DNA of 64,000 bases from Sphingomonas kaistensis (lineage in GTDB: Bacteria; Pseudomonadota; Alphaproteobacteria; Sphingomonadales; Sphingomonadaceae). Within the stretch, counting starts at the first letter, position 1; the number at the start of each line of letters is the position of its first letter. Shown here piece by piece: positions 44,794-53,295 of the stretch. The notes under the pieces are model-generated. The model had not been told where the DNA came from and searched no databases. It saw only the letters and a list, made by a program, of their open reading frames with translations. The DNA lies in contig NZ_CP145607.1 of assembly GCF_036884275.1 (NCBI RefSeq), positions 783,501 through 847,500 on the forward strand, given 5' to 3'. The position numbers and the translations under genes were made by a program.

Positions 44794-45095
44794 TGGACGA
44801 GCCGTGGTTCACCTACTGGGTGCGGCCTGGCGGCAAGCGGAACATCAATCCCCGCAACGCGAAGGGCTGGTCAGCGCTCGCAATCTTCGTCGTCCTGGTG
44901 ACGATTCCGTCTTTCTTCCTCGATCCGTGGCTCGATCGAAACAAGTGGCTGCTCGTCCCCTACATTGCGGGAATCGGGCTGGTCACCTTCGGCTTCGTCC
45001 GCTTCGCCATTGCCAAATCGGAGCGCGTCGAGCTCGACCTTACTCCTGACGAGCTGGCAGAATTCCGCGCCTGGAAGCGGCGCGGCAAGCGCTGA
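44793..45095 (+). CDS. Small membrane protein of the SPFH operon
   Basis: 100 residues from the ATG at 44793, which overlaps the hydrolase stop by one base. Two membrane segments (ALAIFVVLVTIPSFFL and LLVPYIAGIGLVTFGFVRFA) flank a short loop, and a charged C-terminal tail follows (VELDLTPDELAEFRAWKRRG). No recognised family. Position as the last gene of the SPFH-RHH-hydrolase transcript suggests a role in the same membrane process. It is convergent with the S1/P1 nuclease gene three bases away. Confidence 0.75.
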   Translation: MDEPWFTYWVRPGGKRNINPRNAKGWSALAIFVVLVTIPSFFLDPWLDRNKWLLVPYIAGIGLVTFGFVRFAIAKSERVELDLTPDELAEFRAWKRRGKR

Positions 45096-45098
45096 GGC

Positions 45099-45992
45099 TT
45101 ATTCGCTGCTGCGCCCCGGTCGCTGCGGGGCCTGGCCGCGCAGGATCGCGTCATCGAGCATCCGGGCAAGGCGCAGGCCGCCGGCCAGCACCTGCTGGCG
45201 CACCGCCGGGATCAGCGCCTGCACTTCGGCCTCGGTCACCACGCCGCGCTCGTCCTTGCCCCGCTCGCGGCAGGGATCGCCAAGCGCCGTCGTGTACGCA
45301 TAGGTGCGGGCGTTTTCCCACGCCTTGCGGCTCCAGTCCTCGACCGTGCCGCTGGCCAGCTCGGCCTTCTGCGCCGGGGTGACACCGCTCAGCAGGCCTT
45401 TGACGCCGCCCGGGGGCGAGGTGACCGCACGCTCGGGGATCCAGCCGTCCCAGATCCCGTGAAGATTGGTCCGGCCTTCGACGATGCCGTAGGTGACCGG
45501 CACCTGGTTGCCGCCAAGGTCGCCGCGGTCGCCGCCGTGCATCGGCTGCGCGAGGTCGCCGACGAAGTGGACGAGATAGGCGAGCGCCATCACCCGCTCG
45601 CGCACCGGCAATTTCTTGTCGGCCAGCAGACGCGCGTTGCGGTCGATCTGCGCCGACACGCAATTGCCGTCCTTGCACGCATCACGCAGGCTGAACGGCT
45701 TGCAGATGTTGACGTTCTGATAATGCCAGCTCGATTGATAGCTGAAGCGGTCGCCCATCGGCTTGATGCAATCGGCCCAGACGCTGGCATCCTCCAGCGT
45801 GCCGACCGGACATTCCGGGGTTTCCAGCCGCGCGCCTTCGCGCATCAGGGCACGAAGCTTCGTCCGCGTCTCCGGCTTGATCTGGTCCCAGGCGATGCTG
45901 GCGACCATGCGGTGGGTATATTCCCAATAAGCTGCGGCAGGCGCGGCGGCGGTCAGCGCCAGAAGCGCTGCGAGGAGTCTGATGATCGGCAC
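45099..45992 (-). CDS. S1/P1-type nuclease, exported
   Basis: 297 residues. A signal peptide likely ends just before the invariant Trp in [13 protein letters not shown]; the mature N-terminal Trp is a zinc ligand in this family. Other ligands are visible: Asp in EDASVWADC, His in SSWHYQNVN, the [20 protein letters not shown] block (His-x3-Asp and His), and HGIWDGW. The trinuclear zinc enzyme cleaves single-stranded nucleic acids and 3'-nucleotides. It is periplasmic or secreted and would serve nucleotide scavenging. It stands alone, divergent from ispG. Confidence 0.92.
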   Translation of the reverse strand: MPIIRLLAALLALTAAAPAAAYWEYTHRMVASIAWDQIKPETRTKLRALMREGARLETPECPVGTLEDASVWADCIKPMGDRFSYQSSWHYQNVNICKPFSLRDACKDGNCVSAQIDRNARLLADKKLPVRERVMALAYLVHFVGDLAQPMHGGDRGDLGGNQVPVTYGIVEGRTNLHGIWDGWIPERAVTSPPGGVKGLLSGVTPAQKAELASGTVEDWSRKAWENARTYAYTTALGDPCRERGKDERGVVTEAEVQALIPAVRQQVLAGGLRLARMLDDAILRGQAPQRPGRSSE

Positions 45993-46060
45993 GCCGCTGC
46001 TTTAGCGCCGCCCCGAGGCCGGCGAAAGCCTGCCTTGGTTACGTCATGCAAGGGCTCTAT

Positions 46061-47203
46061 ATGACTGTTATGTCTTCACTTCGCCCCTGGCGTCATATCG
46101 AGCGCCGCAAATCCCGTCAGATCATGGTCGGCAACGTGCCTGTCGGCGGCGATGCGCCGATCACCGTCCAGACCATGACCAACACGCTGACGAGCGACGC
46201 CAAGGCGACGATCGAGCAGATCCGTCGCTGCGAGGAAGCGGGTGCCGACATCATCCGCGTGTCCTGCCCCGACGTCGAAAGCACGGCCGCGCTGCGCGAA
46301 ATCGTGCGCAAGGCGACGGTGCCGATCGTCGCCGACATCCATTTCCATTATCGCCGCGCTCTGGAGGCGGCCGATGCCGGGGCCGCGTGCCTGCGGATCA
46401 ACCCGGGCAATATCGGGTCGTCCGAGCGCGTCGCCGAAGTCGTCCGCGCCGCCAAGGCCAATGGCTGCGCGATCCGCATCGGGGTCAATGCCGGAAGCCT
46501 CGAAAAGGATCTGCTCGAGAAATATGGCGAGCCCTGCCCCGAGGCGCTGGTCGAAAGCGCGCTCGATCACATCCGCATCCTCGAGGATCACGGCTTCCGT
46601 GACTACAAGGTCGCGGTGAAGGCGAGCGACGTGTTCCTTGCCGTCGCCGCCTACACCGAGCTTGCGAGCCAGGTCGATTGCCCGCTGCATCTCGGTATCA
46701 CCGAAGCGGGCGGACTGATCGGCGGAACGGTCAAGAGCAGCGTCGGCCTCGGCATGCTGCTGTGGAGCGGGATCGGTGACACCATTCGCGTCTCGCTCTC
46801 GGCCGAGCCCGAGGAAGAGGTTCGGGTCGGCTACGAATTGTTGAAGAGCCTCGGCATCCGCAGTCGCGGCGTGCGGGTCATCTCCTGCCCGTCCTGCGCG
46901 CGGCAGGGCTTCGATGTCATCCGCACAGTGGAGAAGCTCGAAGAGCGCCTCCAGCATATCCGCACACCGATGAGCCTGTCGGTTCTCGGATGCGTGGTGA
47001 ACGGCCCCGGCGAAGCGCGCGAGACCGACATCGGCGTAACCGGTGGCGGCAACGGCAAGCACATGGTCTATCTGTCGGGCGTCACCGATCACCATGTCGC
47101 CGACGAGAATATGGTCGATCACATCGTCAAGTTGGTCGAGGCGAAGGCGGCCGAGATCGAAGCGGCGGAAGCCGCCACCGCCGAGCCGGCCGCCGCCGAG
47201 TAA
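46061..47203 (+). CDS. ispG: 4-hydroxy-3-methylbut-2-enyl diphosphate synthase IspG
   Basis: 380 residues from the ATG at 46061 (AGGG site six bases upstream). TIM-barrel part: [58 protein letters not shown]. The C-terminal [4Fe-4S] part has the ligands in [14 protein letters not shown] and [19 protein letters not shown]. It performs the penultimate step of the MEP isoprenoid pathway, feeding carotenoid, ubiquinone and undecaprenyl synthesis. A C-terminal Ala/Glu-rich tail ([18 protein letters not shown]) extends it. The gene is alone, 55 bases before an EamA permease. Confidence 0.96.
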   Translation: MTVMSSLRPWRHIERRKSRQIMVGNVPVGGDAPITVQTMTNTLTSDAKATIEQIRRCEEAGADIIRVSCPDVESTAALREIVRKATVPIVADIHFHYRRALEAADAGAACLRINPGNIGSSERVAEVVRAAKANGCAIRIGVNAGSLEKDLLEKYGEPCPEALVESALDHIRILEDHGFRDYKVAVKASDVFLAVAAYTELASQVDCPLHLGITEAGGLIGGTVKSSVGLGMLLWSGIGDTIRVSLSAEPEEEVRVGYELLKSLGIRSRGVRVISCPSCARQGFDVIRTVEKLEERLQHIRTPMSLSVLGCVVNGPGEARETDIGVTGGGNGKHMVYLSGVTDHHVADENMVDHIVKLVEAKAAEIEAAEAATAEPAAAE

Positions 47204-47258
47204 CCCGGGCACGTCCGCCGGGGTTGCGCCCGCCCCGCCATCGTCTAGGCCGCGCGGC

Positions 47259-48161
47259 ATGACCGCGCGCGCCGCCTCTCCCGCCATCGCCTTTGCGGTC
47301 GGCACGCTCGGCATCGCGCTGTTCTCGGGCATGGACGCGATCATGAAGGGACTGGTGCTGGCGATCGGCGTCTATTCCACCATGCTGTGGCGAAGCTTCG
47401 CCGGTGTGGCGCTCGCGGGAGCAGCCTATGCCTCGCGGTGGAAGCGTTGGCCCGAGCGGCGGGTGTTGCGGCTACATGTCGAGCGCGGCGTCCTGACCAG
47501 TTTCATGGGGCTGCTGTTCTTCTGGGGGATCGGTCACGTTCCGCTGGCGCAGGCCATCGCCCTCGCCTTCATCGCCCCGCTGATCGCGCTGTATCTGGCG
47601 GCGGTCCTGTTGGGCGAACAGGTCGGCAAGCGCACGGTCGGGGCCTCGCTCCTCGCTTTCACCGGCGTGATCGTGATCTTCATCGGCCAGGCCCGTGCCG
47701 ATCTCGGGCGCGAAGCGCTACTCGGAAGCCTCGCGATCCTGCTGTCGGCGGTGCTGTATGCGGTGAACATCATCATGATGCGGCGGCAGAGCCAGGCGGC
47801 CGGGCCGATGGAAATTGCTTTCTTCCAGAATTTGACGGTCACCGCCGTGCTGCTTGCCGCCCTGCCGGTGATCGGGACCGAGTTGCCGGCCATGATTCAC
47901 TGGCCGGCGCTGCTGGGGGCCGCGGTGTTGTCCACCCTGTCGCTCCTGCTCCTATCCTGGGCTTATGCGAGGGCCGAAGCGAGCTATCTGGCGGCGACCG
48001 AATATACCGCCTTCCTGTGGGCGGCGCTGTTCGGCTGGCTGGTATTCGGCGAGCATCTCAGCGCCTTCACCCTCGCCGGGGCGGTACTGATCGTCGCCGG
48101 CTGCCTGCTTGCCGCGCGCAGCCCGCAGGCAGCCAACCCGCATCTCGAAGCGGCACCCTAG
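47259..48161 (+). CDS. EamA/DMT-family transporter
   Basis: 300 residues from the ATG at 47259, the first in-frame Met after the ispG stop. About ten membrane segments in two EamA repeats (e.g. SGMDAIMKGLVLAIGVYSTM and the later SYLAATEYTAFLWAALFGWL). The family exports metabolites or amino acids; the substrate is unknown. A SMR-type exporter follows after nine bases and is probably cotranscribed. Confidence 0.88.
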   Translation: MTARAASPAIAFAVGTLGIALFSGMDAIMKGLVLAIGVYSTMLWRSFAGVALAGAAYASRWKRWPERRVLRLHVERGVLTSFMGLLFFWGIGHVPLAQAIALAFIAPLIALYLAAVLLGEQVGKRTVGASLLAFTGVIVIFIGQARADLGREALLGSLAILLSAVLYAVNIIMMRRQSQAAGPMEIAFFQNLTVTAVLLAALPVIGTELPAMIHWPALLGAAVLSTLSLLLLSWAYARAEASYLAATEYTAFLWAALFGWLVFGEHLSAFTLAGAVLIVAGCLLAARSPQAANPHLEAAP

Positions 48162-48170
48162 GAGCGAATC

Positions 48171-48485
48171 ATGGCGTGGATCCTGCTCATCATCGGCGGC
48201 CTGTTCGAGGTCGGGTTCACCACCTCGCTGCGGTTCGTCGACGACTTTCGCAACCTGCCGTGGACGGGGGCCTTTCTGGTCAGCGTGACCTTGTCGATGC
48301 TGCTGCTCGAACGCGCCGCGCGCGAAATACCGATGGGCACCGCTTATGCGGTGTGGGGTGGGATCGGGGCGATCGGGACGGTGGTGGTCGGCATGGCGTT
48401 CTTCGACGAGCCTTCCACCACCATCCGCCTGCTGCTGATCCTCGCCATCGTCGCGGCGATCGCGGGCCTGAAGCTCACCGCCTAG
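48171..48485 (+). CDS. SMR-family exporter (SugE/Gdx-like)
   Basis: 104 residues with four transmembrane helices. MAWILLIIGGLFEVGFTTSL begins with the invariant membrane Glu (FEVGF), and PMGTAYAVWGGIGAIGTVVV is the SMR signature. The GGLFEVGF and WGGIGAIGT pattern fits the SugE/guanidinium-exporter (Gdx) branch more than EmrE-type multidrug pumps. It works as an antiparallel dimer. It lies nine bases after an EamA permease and overlaps the convergent amidase gene at its stop. Confidence in the branch is moderate. Confidence 0.88.
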   Translation: MAWILLIIGGLFEVGFTTSLRFVDDFRNLPWTGAFLVSVTLSMLLLERAAREIPMGTAYAVWGGIGAIGTVVVGMAFFDEPSTTIRLLLILAIVAAIAGLKLTA

Positions 48486-50077
48486 CGGCGCTGAGGTTCC
48501 AGCGCCGGGGCGACCTCGGGCGAGGCTTCGATGCTGGAATAGAAGTTGGGCCGTGGGAACGGCCCCCGCACCTGCTCAAACGCATGGCCGAAGCCGAGCA
48601 GCCGCCCGTCCGACCATTTGGGCCCGACAAAGCTCAAGCCCACCGGGAGCCCGCGCACCAGTCCCATCGGGACGGTGAGGTGCGGATAGCCCGCCACCGC
48701 TGCCATCGAGCCGATCGCATTGCCGCCCGGCGATTGGTCGCCATGCACCGCGTCGATCTTCCACGCCGCCGGCCGGGTCGGAAAGACGACCGCGTCGACG
48801 CCGCTCAGCAGCCGGTCGAGATCGGTGGTGGTGATCCGCAGGCTGTTGGCGCGAGCTTTCTTGTAGGCGGGGTCGGCGAGCCCCTTGGTCTTTTCGGCTT
48901 CCTCGAAGGTCTCCTGCCCGAACAGCGGCGTCTCTGTCGCGGCATTGGCCTTGTTGAAGGCGATCAGGTCGGCGAGGGTCTTGGGGCCGGCGGAAGGACT
49001 GCCGGCCAGATAGGCGTTCATGCCGGCTTTGAGCTCAGTCAGCAGCACCGCATATTCGTCGTTGCCGTAATTGCCGGTCGGCTTGAATTCCTTGATTTCG
49101 ATAAGCTCGGCGCCGGCCTGCCGAAGCTGGCCAAGGGCCTGCTCGAAGGCGGCATCGGTCCCGAAGCCGGCGGCAAAGCGCAGCACCGCGATCTTCTTGC
49201 CGCGCAGCGCATCGGCGGAGAGACCGGCGCGATAATCGGTCTTGCGACGGTCGGCCTCGGCGGTGGCGGGATCGGCCGAGTCGGTGCCGGCGATCACCGT
49301 CAGCAGCTCGGCGGCCTGCGCGACCGTGCGGGTCATTGGGCCGGCGGTGTCCTGGCTTTCGCTGATGGGCACGATGTGCGTCCGGCTGACGAGGCCCATG
49401 GTGGGCTTGAGGCCAACCACGCCGTTCATGCTCGCCGGGCAGGTGATCGAGCCGTCGGTTTCGCTGCCGATGGCGTAATCGGCATAGCCCGCCGCCACCG
49501 CCGCGCCCGATCCGCTCGAACTGCCGCAGGTGTTGCGGTCGAGCGCATAGGGGTTGCGGGTCTGACCACCGACCGCACTCCACCCCGAGATGCTGTTGGT
49601 GGAGCGGATGTTGGCCCATTCGCTAAGGTTGGTCTTGCCGAGGATCACCGCGCCCGCTTCGCGCAGGCGGGAAACGATGGGCGCGTCCCGCCCGGTGTTG
49701 TTGCCGGCAAGCGCCAGGCTGCCGGCGGTGGTCGGCATCCCCCGTGCCTCGATATTGTCCTTGAGCAAAATCGGACGACCACGCATCGGTCCGCTTCCCG
49801 GCGGCGCTCGGTCGACCCGGCCGGCCTGATCGAGCGCGGTGGGATCGAGCGCGATGACGGCGTGAAGCTTTGCATCCTGCGCCGCGATCCAGGCGGCGGC
49901 GGCCCGCACGCTGTCGGTCGCGGTCAATTGCTCGAAGTCCGGACGAACGGGAGGCGGCGGCACGGCAGTCGCCGCCATCGGAGCGGGGCCAGAGGCCGGC
50001 ATGGGGTCGGGCGAGGTGGTCGCACAGCCGCCGAGCAACAGGGCAGCGAGGAACGGGATACGCGGGTCGCTGGTCAA
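48482..50077 (-). CDS. Amidase, lipoprotein form
   Basis: 531 residues. The N terminus has a lipobox (AALLLGGC) so the protein should be anchored in the envelope. Amidase-signature motifs: [12 protein letters not shown] with the catalytic Lys, [13 protein letters not shown], the Gly/Ser-rich [14 protein letters not shown] loop with cis-Ser and nucleophile Ser in [12 protein letters not shown]. It matches secreted peptide amidase-like members of the family. Substrate unknown; the C-terminal 120 residues contain the usual lid. It is convergent with the SMR gene and divergent from the unusual TonB-receptor-like gene. Confidence 0.92.
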   Translation of the reverse strand: MTSDPRIPFLAALLLGGCATTSPDPMPASGPAPMAATAVPPPPVRPDFEQLTATDSVRAAAAWIAAQDAKLHAVIALDPTALDQAGRVDRAPPGSGPMRGRPILLKDNIEARGMPTTAGSLALAGNNTGRDAPIVSRLREAGAVILGKTNLSEWANIRSTNSISGWSAVGGQTRNPYALDRNTCGSSSGSGAAVAAGYADYAIGSETDGSITCPASMNGVVGLKPTMGLVSRTHIVPISESQDTAGPMTRTVAQAAELLTVIAGTDSADPATAEADRRKTDYRAGLSADALRGKKIAVLRFAAGFGTDAAFEQALGQLRQAGAELIEIKEFKPTGNYGNDEYAVLLTELKAGMNAYLAGSPSAGPKTLADLIAFNKANAATETPLFGQETFEEAEKTKGLADPAYKKARANSLRITTTDLDRLLSGVDAVVFPTRPAAWKIDAVHGDQSPGGNAIGSMAAVAGYPHLTVPMGLVRGLPVGLSFVGPKWSDGRLLGFGHAFEQVRGPFPRPNFYSSIEASPEVAPALEPQRR

Positions 50078-50184
50078 AGCCTGGCTCCGGTTGGTCGAAA
50101 GGTCGGGGTGACAGACATTTCAGGTTCATCGCAGAGGCACAAGCCGCCGGAACGATTGAACCGCAGATCCTTTTCAAGGCAGAC

Positions 50185-52740
50185 ATGACCAAGACCCTTC
50201 TTCTCGCCTCCACGGCGTTTTTCGCCGCGCCCCTCGCTGCCCAGGAGGCGCCTGCGCCCGCCCCCACGCCGACGGAGCAAAACGTGACCGGCCAAGCCGC
50301 CACCGCGGCCGCGACGCAGCCGGCGGTCACGTCGCAGATCGTGACCGACGAGGAAGGGGAGGAAGTCGAGGAGATCACCGTTACGGGCTCCCGCCCACGC
50401 GGCTCGGTGATCGGCAACATTCCACCCGAAAACGTCCTCGACAGCCGCGACATCCGCGCCACCGGCGCGACCAGCATCGGCGAACTGCTCGATTCGATCG
50501 CGACCCAGACCGGCAGCGCGCGCGGCCGCGGCGCGGGGGCGCCGGTGGTGCTTTTGAACGGGCAGCGCATCTCGGGCTTTCGTGAGCTTCGCGATCTTCC
50601 GCCCGAAGCGATTCAGCGGACGGAGATCCTGCCCGAAGAGGTGGCGTTGAAATACGGTTATGCCGCCGACCAGCGCGTGGTGAACATCGTGCTTCGCCGG
50701 CGCTTCGATTCGACCACGGTGGAGCTTGGCGGGCGGGTCGCCACCGATGGCGGCTATGCGACCGGCCGGGCCGATGCCGGCAAGCTGATCATCCGCGAGA
50801 AGACCCGCACCAGCGGGAATGTCCGCCTCGAAGGCAACAACCCGCTGTTCGAGAACGAACGCACTATCGGCGTCCGAGCGGAGGACACGATCGACAGCCG
50901 GCCGTTCCGTACCCTCGTCGGCGCCGGGCAGACCGCGCGGGTATCGGGGACGCTGAGCCGGCCGGTATCGTCGATCTTCAACGGCACGCTGACCGGCGAG
51001 GCCGAGCGGCGCAACGGCAGCAGCGGGCTCGGGCTGCTGAATGGCGATTATCTGCGCCGCGAAACCAGCGGGACGACCTTCGGATTGGGCGCGTCGCTCA
51101 ACGGGCAGATCGATCGCTGGCGGCTGTCGTCCACCGCCAATGGCGAAATCGTGCGCAGCGAATCGGAGACCGCGCTGCGCGGCGATCTCAGCGAATCGAC
51201 CCGCCGGTCGCTGGTGGTGGACGCCACCGCCAACGGGCCGCTGGTCCAGCTTCCGGCGGGGATGGCCAATGTCACGCTGAAAGCCGGGGCAAGCGCGCTC
51301 GGGATCGAGAGCAAGAGCCGGCGGCTCGGCCTCATCACGCCGTCCAATTTCAACCGCTACATCGCCGAAGGCTCGGCCAATGCCGACCTGCCGCTTACCG
51401 AGCGCGCCTCGGCGATCGGGCGGCTTACCGCCAACGTGAATGGCGGGCTGCGCTATCTCGACGATTTCGGGACGCTGACCAGCATCGGCGCGGGCCTCAA
51501 CTGGTCGCCGGCGGCACGGCTCAACCTGCTCGCCAGCTGGACCCGCGAAGAAGGCGCGCCGTCGTTGCAGCAGCTCGGCGACCCGTTCCTCGAGACCACC
51601 GGCGTGCCCTTCTTCGACGCGCGTAACGGGGTCACTGTGCCGGTCACCACCATCACGGGCGGCAATCGCGATCTCGAGGCGGACAGGCGCAACGTGTTAA
51701 AGATCGGCGGCAATTGGCAGCCGTTTGAGGAGCAGAATCTGCGCCTCCGCGCCGAATTCGTCCGGCAGACCATCGACAATCCGCAGATCAGCTTCCCCGC
51801 CGCGACCGCCGCGCTGGAACAGGCGTTTCCGAACCGCTTCCAGCGCGACGCGTCGCTGCGGCTGATCAGCGTCGACCTGCGCCCGGTGAACGCCGATCGC
51901 TCGACCCGCGAGACGCTGCGCTGGGGCTTCGATTTCACCAAGTCACTACTGACGCAGCGTCCGTCGCAGCAGACGATCACGCGCTTGGTCGACCGTGCCC
52001 GGCAGCAGGGTCTGATTTCCAACGCGCCGCGGCCGAACACCGATGGGACAACGCCGGCGCCGACCGTCACCGTTCGCACGGAAGGTGATGCGCCACCGTC
52101 GCCCCCGCCCTCGGGTGCTGCCACCCGCGGAGGACAGGGCGGCGGGCCTCGCTTCGGTGGTGGCGGTCCAGGCGGCGGTGGTGGGCGTTTCGGCGGCGGA
52201 CGGGGCGGACGCCTGACGCTGTCGGCGACGCATACCGTGACCTTCACCGACGAACTGGTGATCGGACCGGGCTTGCCGGTGCTCGATTATCTCGGCGGCG
52301 AGGCGCTGAATTCGAATGGTGGCCGGCCGCGGCATCAGGTCGAGGTCGAAAGTGGCTATTACAACAATGGCCTGGGGCTTCGGCTGAGCGGTGACTGGCG
52401 CAGCGGAACCCGGATCGCTTCGACCGGCCAGGATCTGCGCTTCTCGCCTTATGCGACCTTCGACCTGCGCGCCTTCGCCAATCTCGGCGAGCGGCTCGAC
52501 CTCGTCACCAAGGTGCCGTTCCTGCGCGGCAGCTCGGTGCGGTTCGAGGTGAATAACATCTTCAATGCGCGGCCGCAGGTGAATGGCGCGTCGAGCACCA
52601 TTCCCTTCGCCTATCAGCCCGACCGGCTGGAGCCGATCGGGCGGACGGTGGGCGTGACCTTCCGCAAATTATTCATTCCCAACCGCTTCATCCAGCGCGC
52701 CTTTCAGCAGCGCGCGGCGGGTGGGCGACCTGACGAATAA
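50185..52740 (+). CDS. TonB-dependent receptor-like outer-membrane protein with internal Gly/Arg-rich linker
   Basis: 851 residues from the ATG at 50185. A signal peptide (MTKTLLLASTAFFAAPLAAQ) is followed by a Thr/Ala/Pro-rich segment, the TonB-type entry EEITVTGSRPRG, and a plug (VVLLNGQRISGFRELRDLP, EILPEEVALKYGY). The barrel half differs from ordinary receptors: near residues 625-680 a Pro-rich stretch leads into GGGPRFGGGGPGGGGGRFGG and more Arg/Gly, and the end is a basic RAFQQRAAGGRPDE rather than the usual terminal aromatic. These traits match the sphingomonad group of receptors without a C-terminal Phe. Ligand unknown. It is divergent from an amidase gene. Confidence 0.8.
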   Translation: MTKTLLLASTAFFAAPLAAQEAPAPAPTPTEQNVTGQAATAAATQPAVTSQIVTDEEGEEVEEITVTGSRPRGSVIGNIPPENVLDSRDIRATGATSIGELLDSIATQTGSARGRGAGAPVVLLNGQRISGFRELRDLPPEAIQRTEILPEEVALKYGYAADQRVVNIVLRRRFDSTTVELGGRVATDGGYATGRADAGKLIIREKTRTSGNVRLEGNNPLFENERTIGVRAEDTIDSRPFRTLVGAGQTARVSGTLSRPVSSIFNGTLTGEAERRNGSSGLGLLNGDYLRRETSGTTFGLGASLNGQIDRWRLSSTANGEIVRSESETALRGDLSESTRRSLVVDATANGPLVQLPAGMANVTLKAGASALGIESKSRRLGLITPSNFNRYIAEGSANADLPLTERASAIGRLTANVNGGLRYLDDFGTLTSIGAGLNWSPAARLNLLASWTREEGAPSLQQLGDPFLETTGVPFFDARNGVTVPVTTITGGNRDLEADRRNVLKIGGNWQPFEEQNLRLRAEFVRQTIDNPQISFPAATAALEQAFPNRFQRDASLRLISVDLRPVNADRSTRETLRWGFDFTKSLLTQRPSQQTITRLVDRARQQGLISNAPRPNTDGTTPAPTVTVRTEGDAPPSPPPSGAATRGGQGGGPRFGGGGPGGGGGRFGGGRGGRLTLSATHTVTFTDELVIGPGLPVLDYLGGEALNSNGGRPRHQVEVESGYYNNGLGLRLSGDWRSGTRIASTGQDLRFSPYATFDLRAFANLGERLDLVTKVPFLRGSSVRFEVNNIFNARPQVNGASSTIPFAYQPDRLEPIGRTVGVTFRKLFIPNRFIQRAFQQRAAGGRPDE

Positions 52741-52758
52741 AGACGGGGGGCGAGGGGC

Positions 52759-53295
52759 TTAGAACCCTTCGCGCTTCGCCCGCTCGAGACCGTCGACGAT
52801 CACCTTCTTGGCGTCTTCGCGGTCGCCCCAGTGACCGACACGGGTCCACTTTTCGGGCTCGAGGTCCTTATAGTGGGTGAAGAAGTGGGCGATCTGGTCG
52901 AACACGATCTTTGGCAGATTCTCGCCCTCGCCGATCCCTTCGTAATAAGGGGTCGTCTTGAGGTCGGGCACCGCGAGCAATTTCTCGTCGCCGCCGGCTT
53001 CGTCTTCGAGGAACAGCACGGCGACCGGGCGCGCGCGCACGACGCAGCCCGGCATGAACGGCCAGCGGTTCATCACCAGGCAGTCGAGGGGATCGCCGTC
53101 TTCGCCCAACGTGTGGGGGATGAAGCCGTAGTTGGCCGGATAGCGCATCGCGGTGTGCAGGATGCGATCGACGAAGATGGCGCCCGACTTCTTGTCGAGC
53201 TCATACTTCACCGGCTCGCCGCCGATCGGCACTTCGATGACGACGTTGATGGATTCGGGCGGATTGGCGCCCGCCGGCACGAGATCTAGGTTCAC
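52759..53295 (-). CDS. ppa: Inorganic pyrophosphatase
   Basis: 178 residues. Family I pyrophosphatase motifs: VEVPIGGEPVKYELDKKSGA-type opening, DRILHTAMRYPANYGFIPHT, the metal site EDGDPLDCLVMNR, and EDEAGGDEKLLAVPDL with the second acidic cluster. It hydrolyses pyrophosphate in the cytosol and pulls forward nucleic-acid and aminoacyl-tRNA synthesis. Its start overlaps the M61 peptidase stop by four bases, so the two are cotranscribed. Confidence 0.96.
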   Translation of the reverse strand: MNLDLVPAGANPPESINVVIEVPIGGEPVKYELDKKSGAIFVDRILHTAMRYPANYGFIPHTLGEDGDPLDCLVMNRWPFMPGCVVRARPVAVLFLEDEAGGDEKLLAVPDLKTTPYYEGIGEGENLPKIVFDQIAHFFTHYKDLEPEKWTRVGHWGDREDAKKVIVDGLERAKREGF

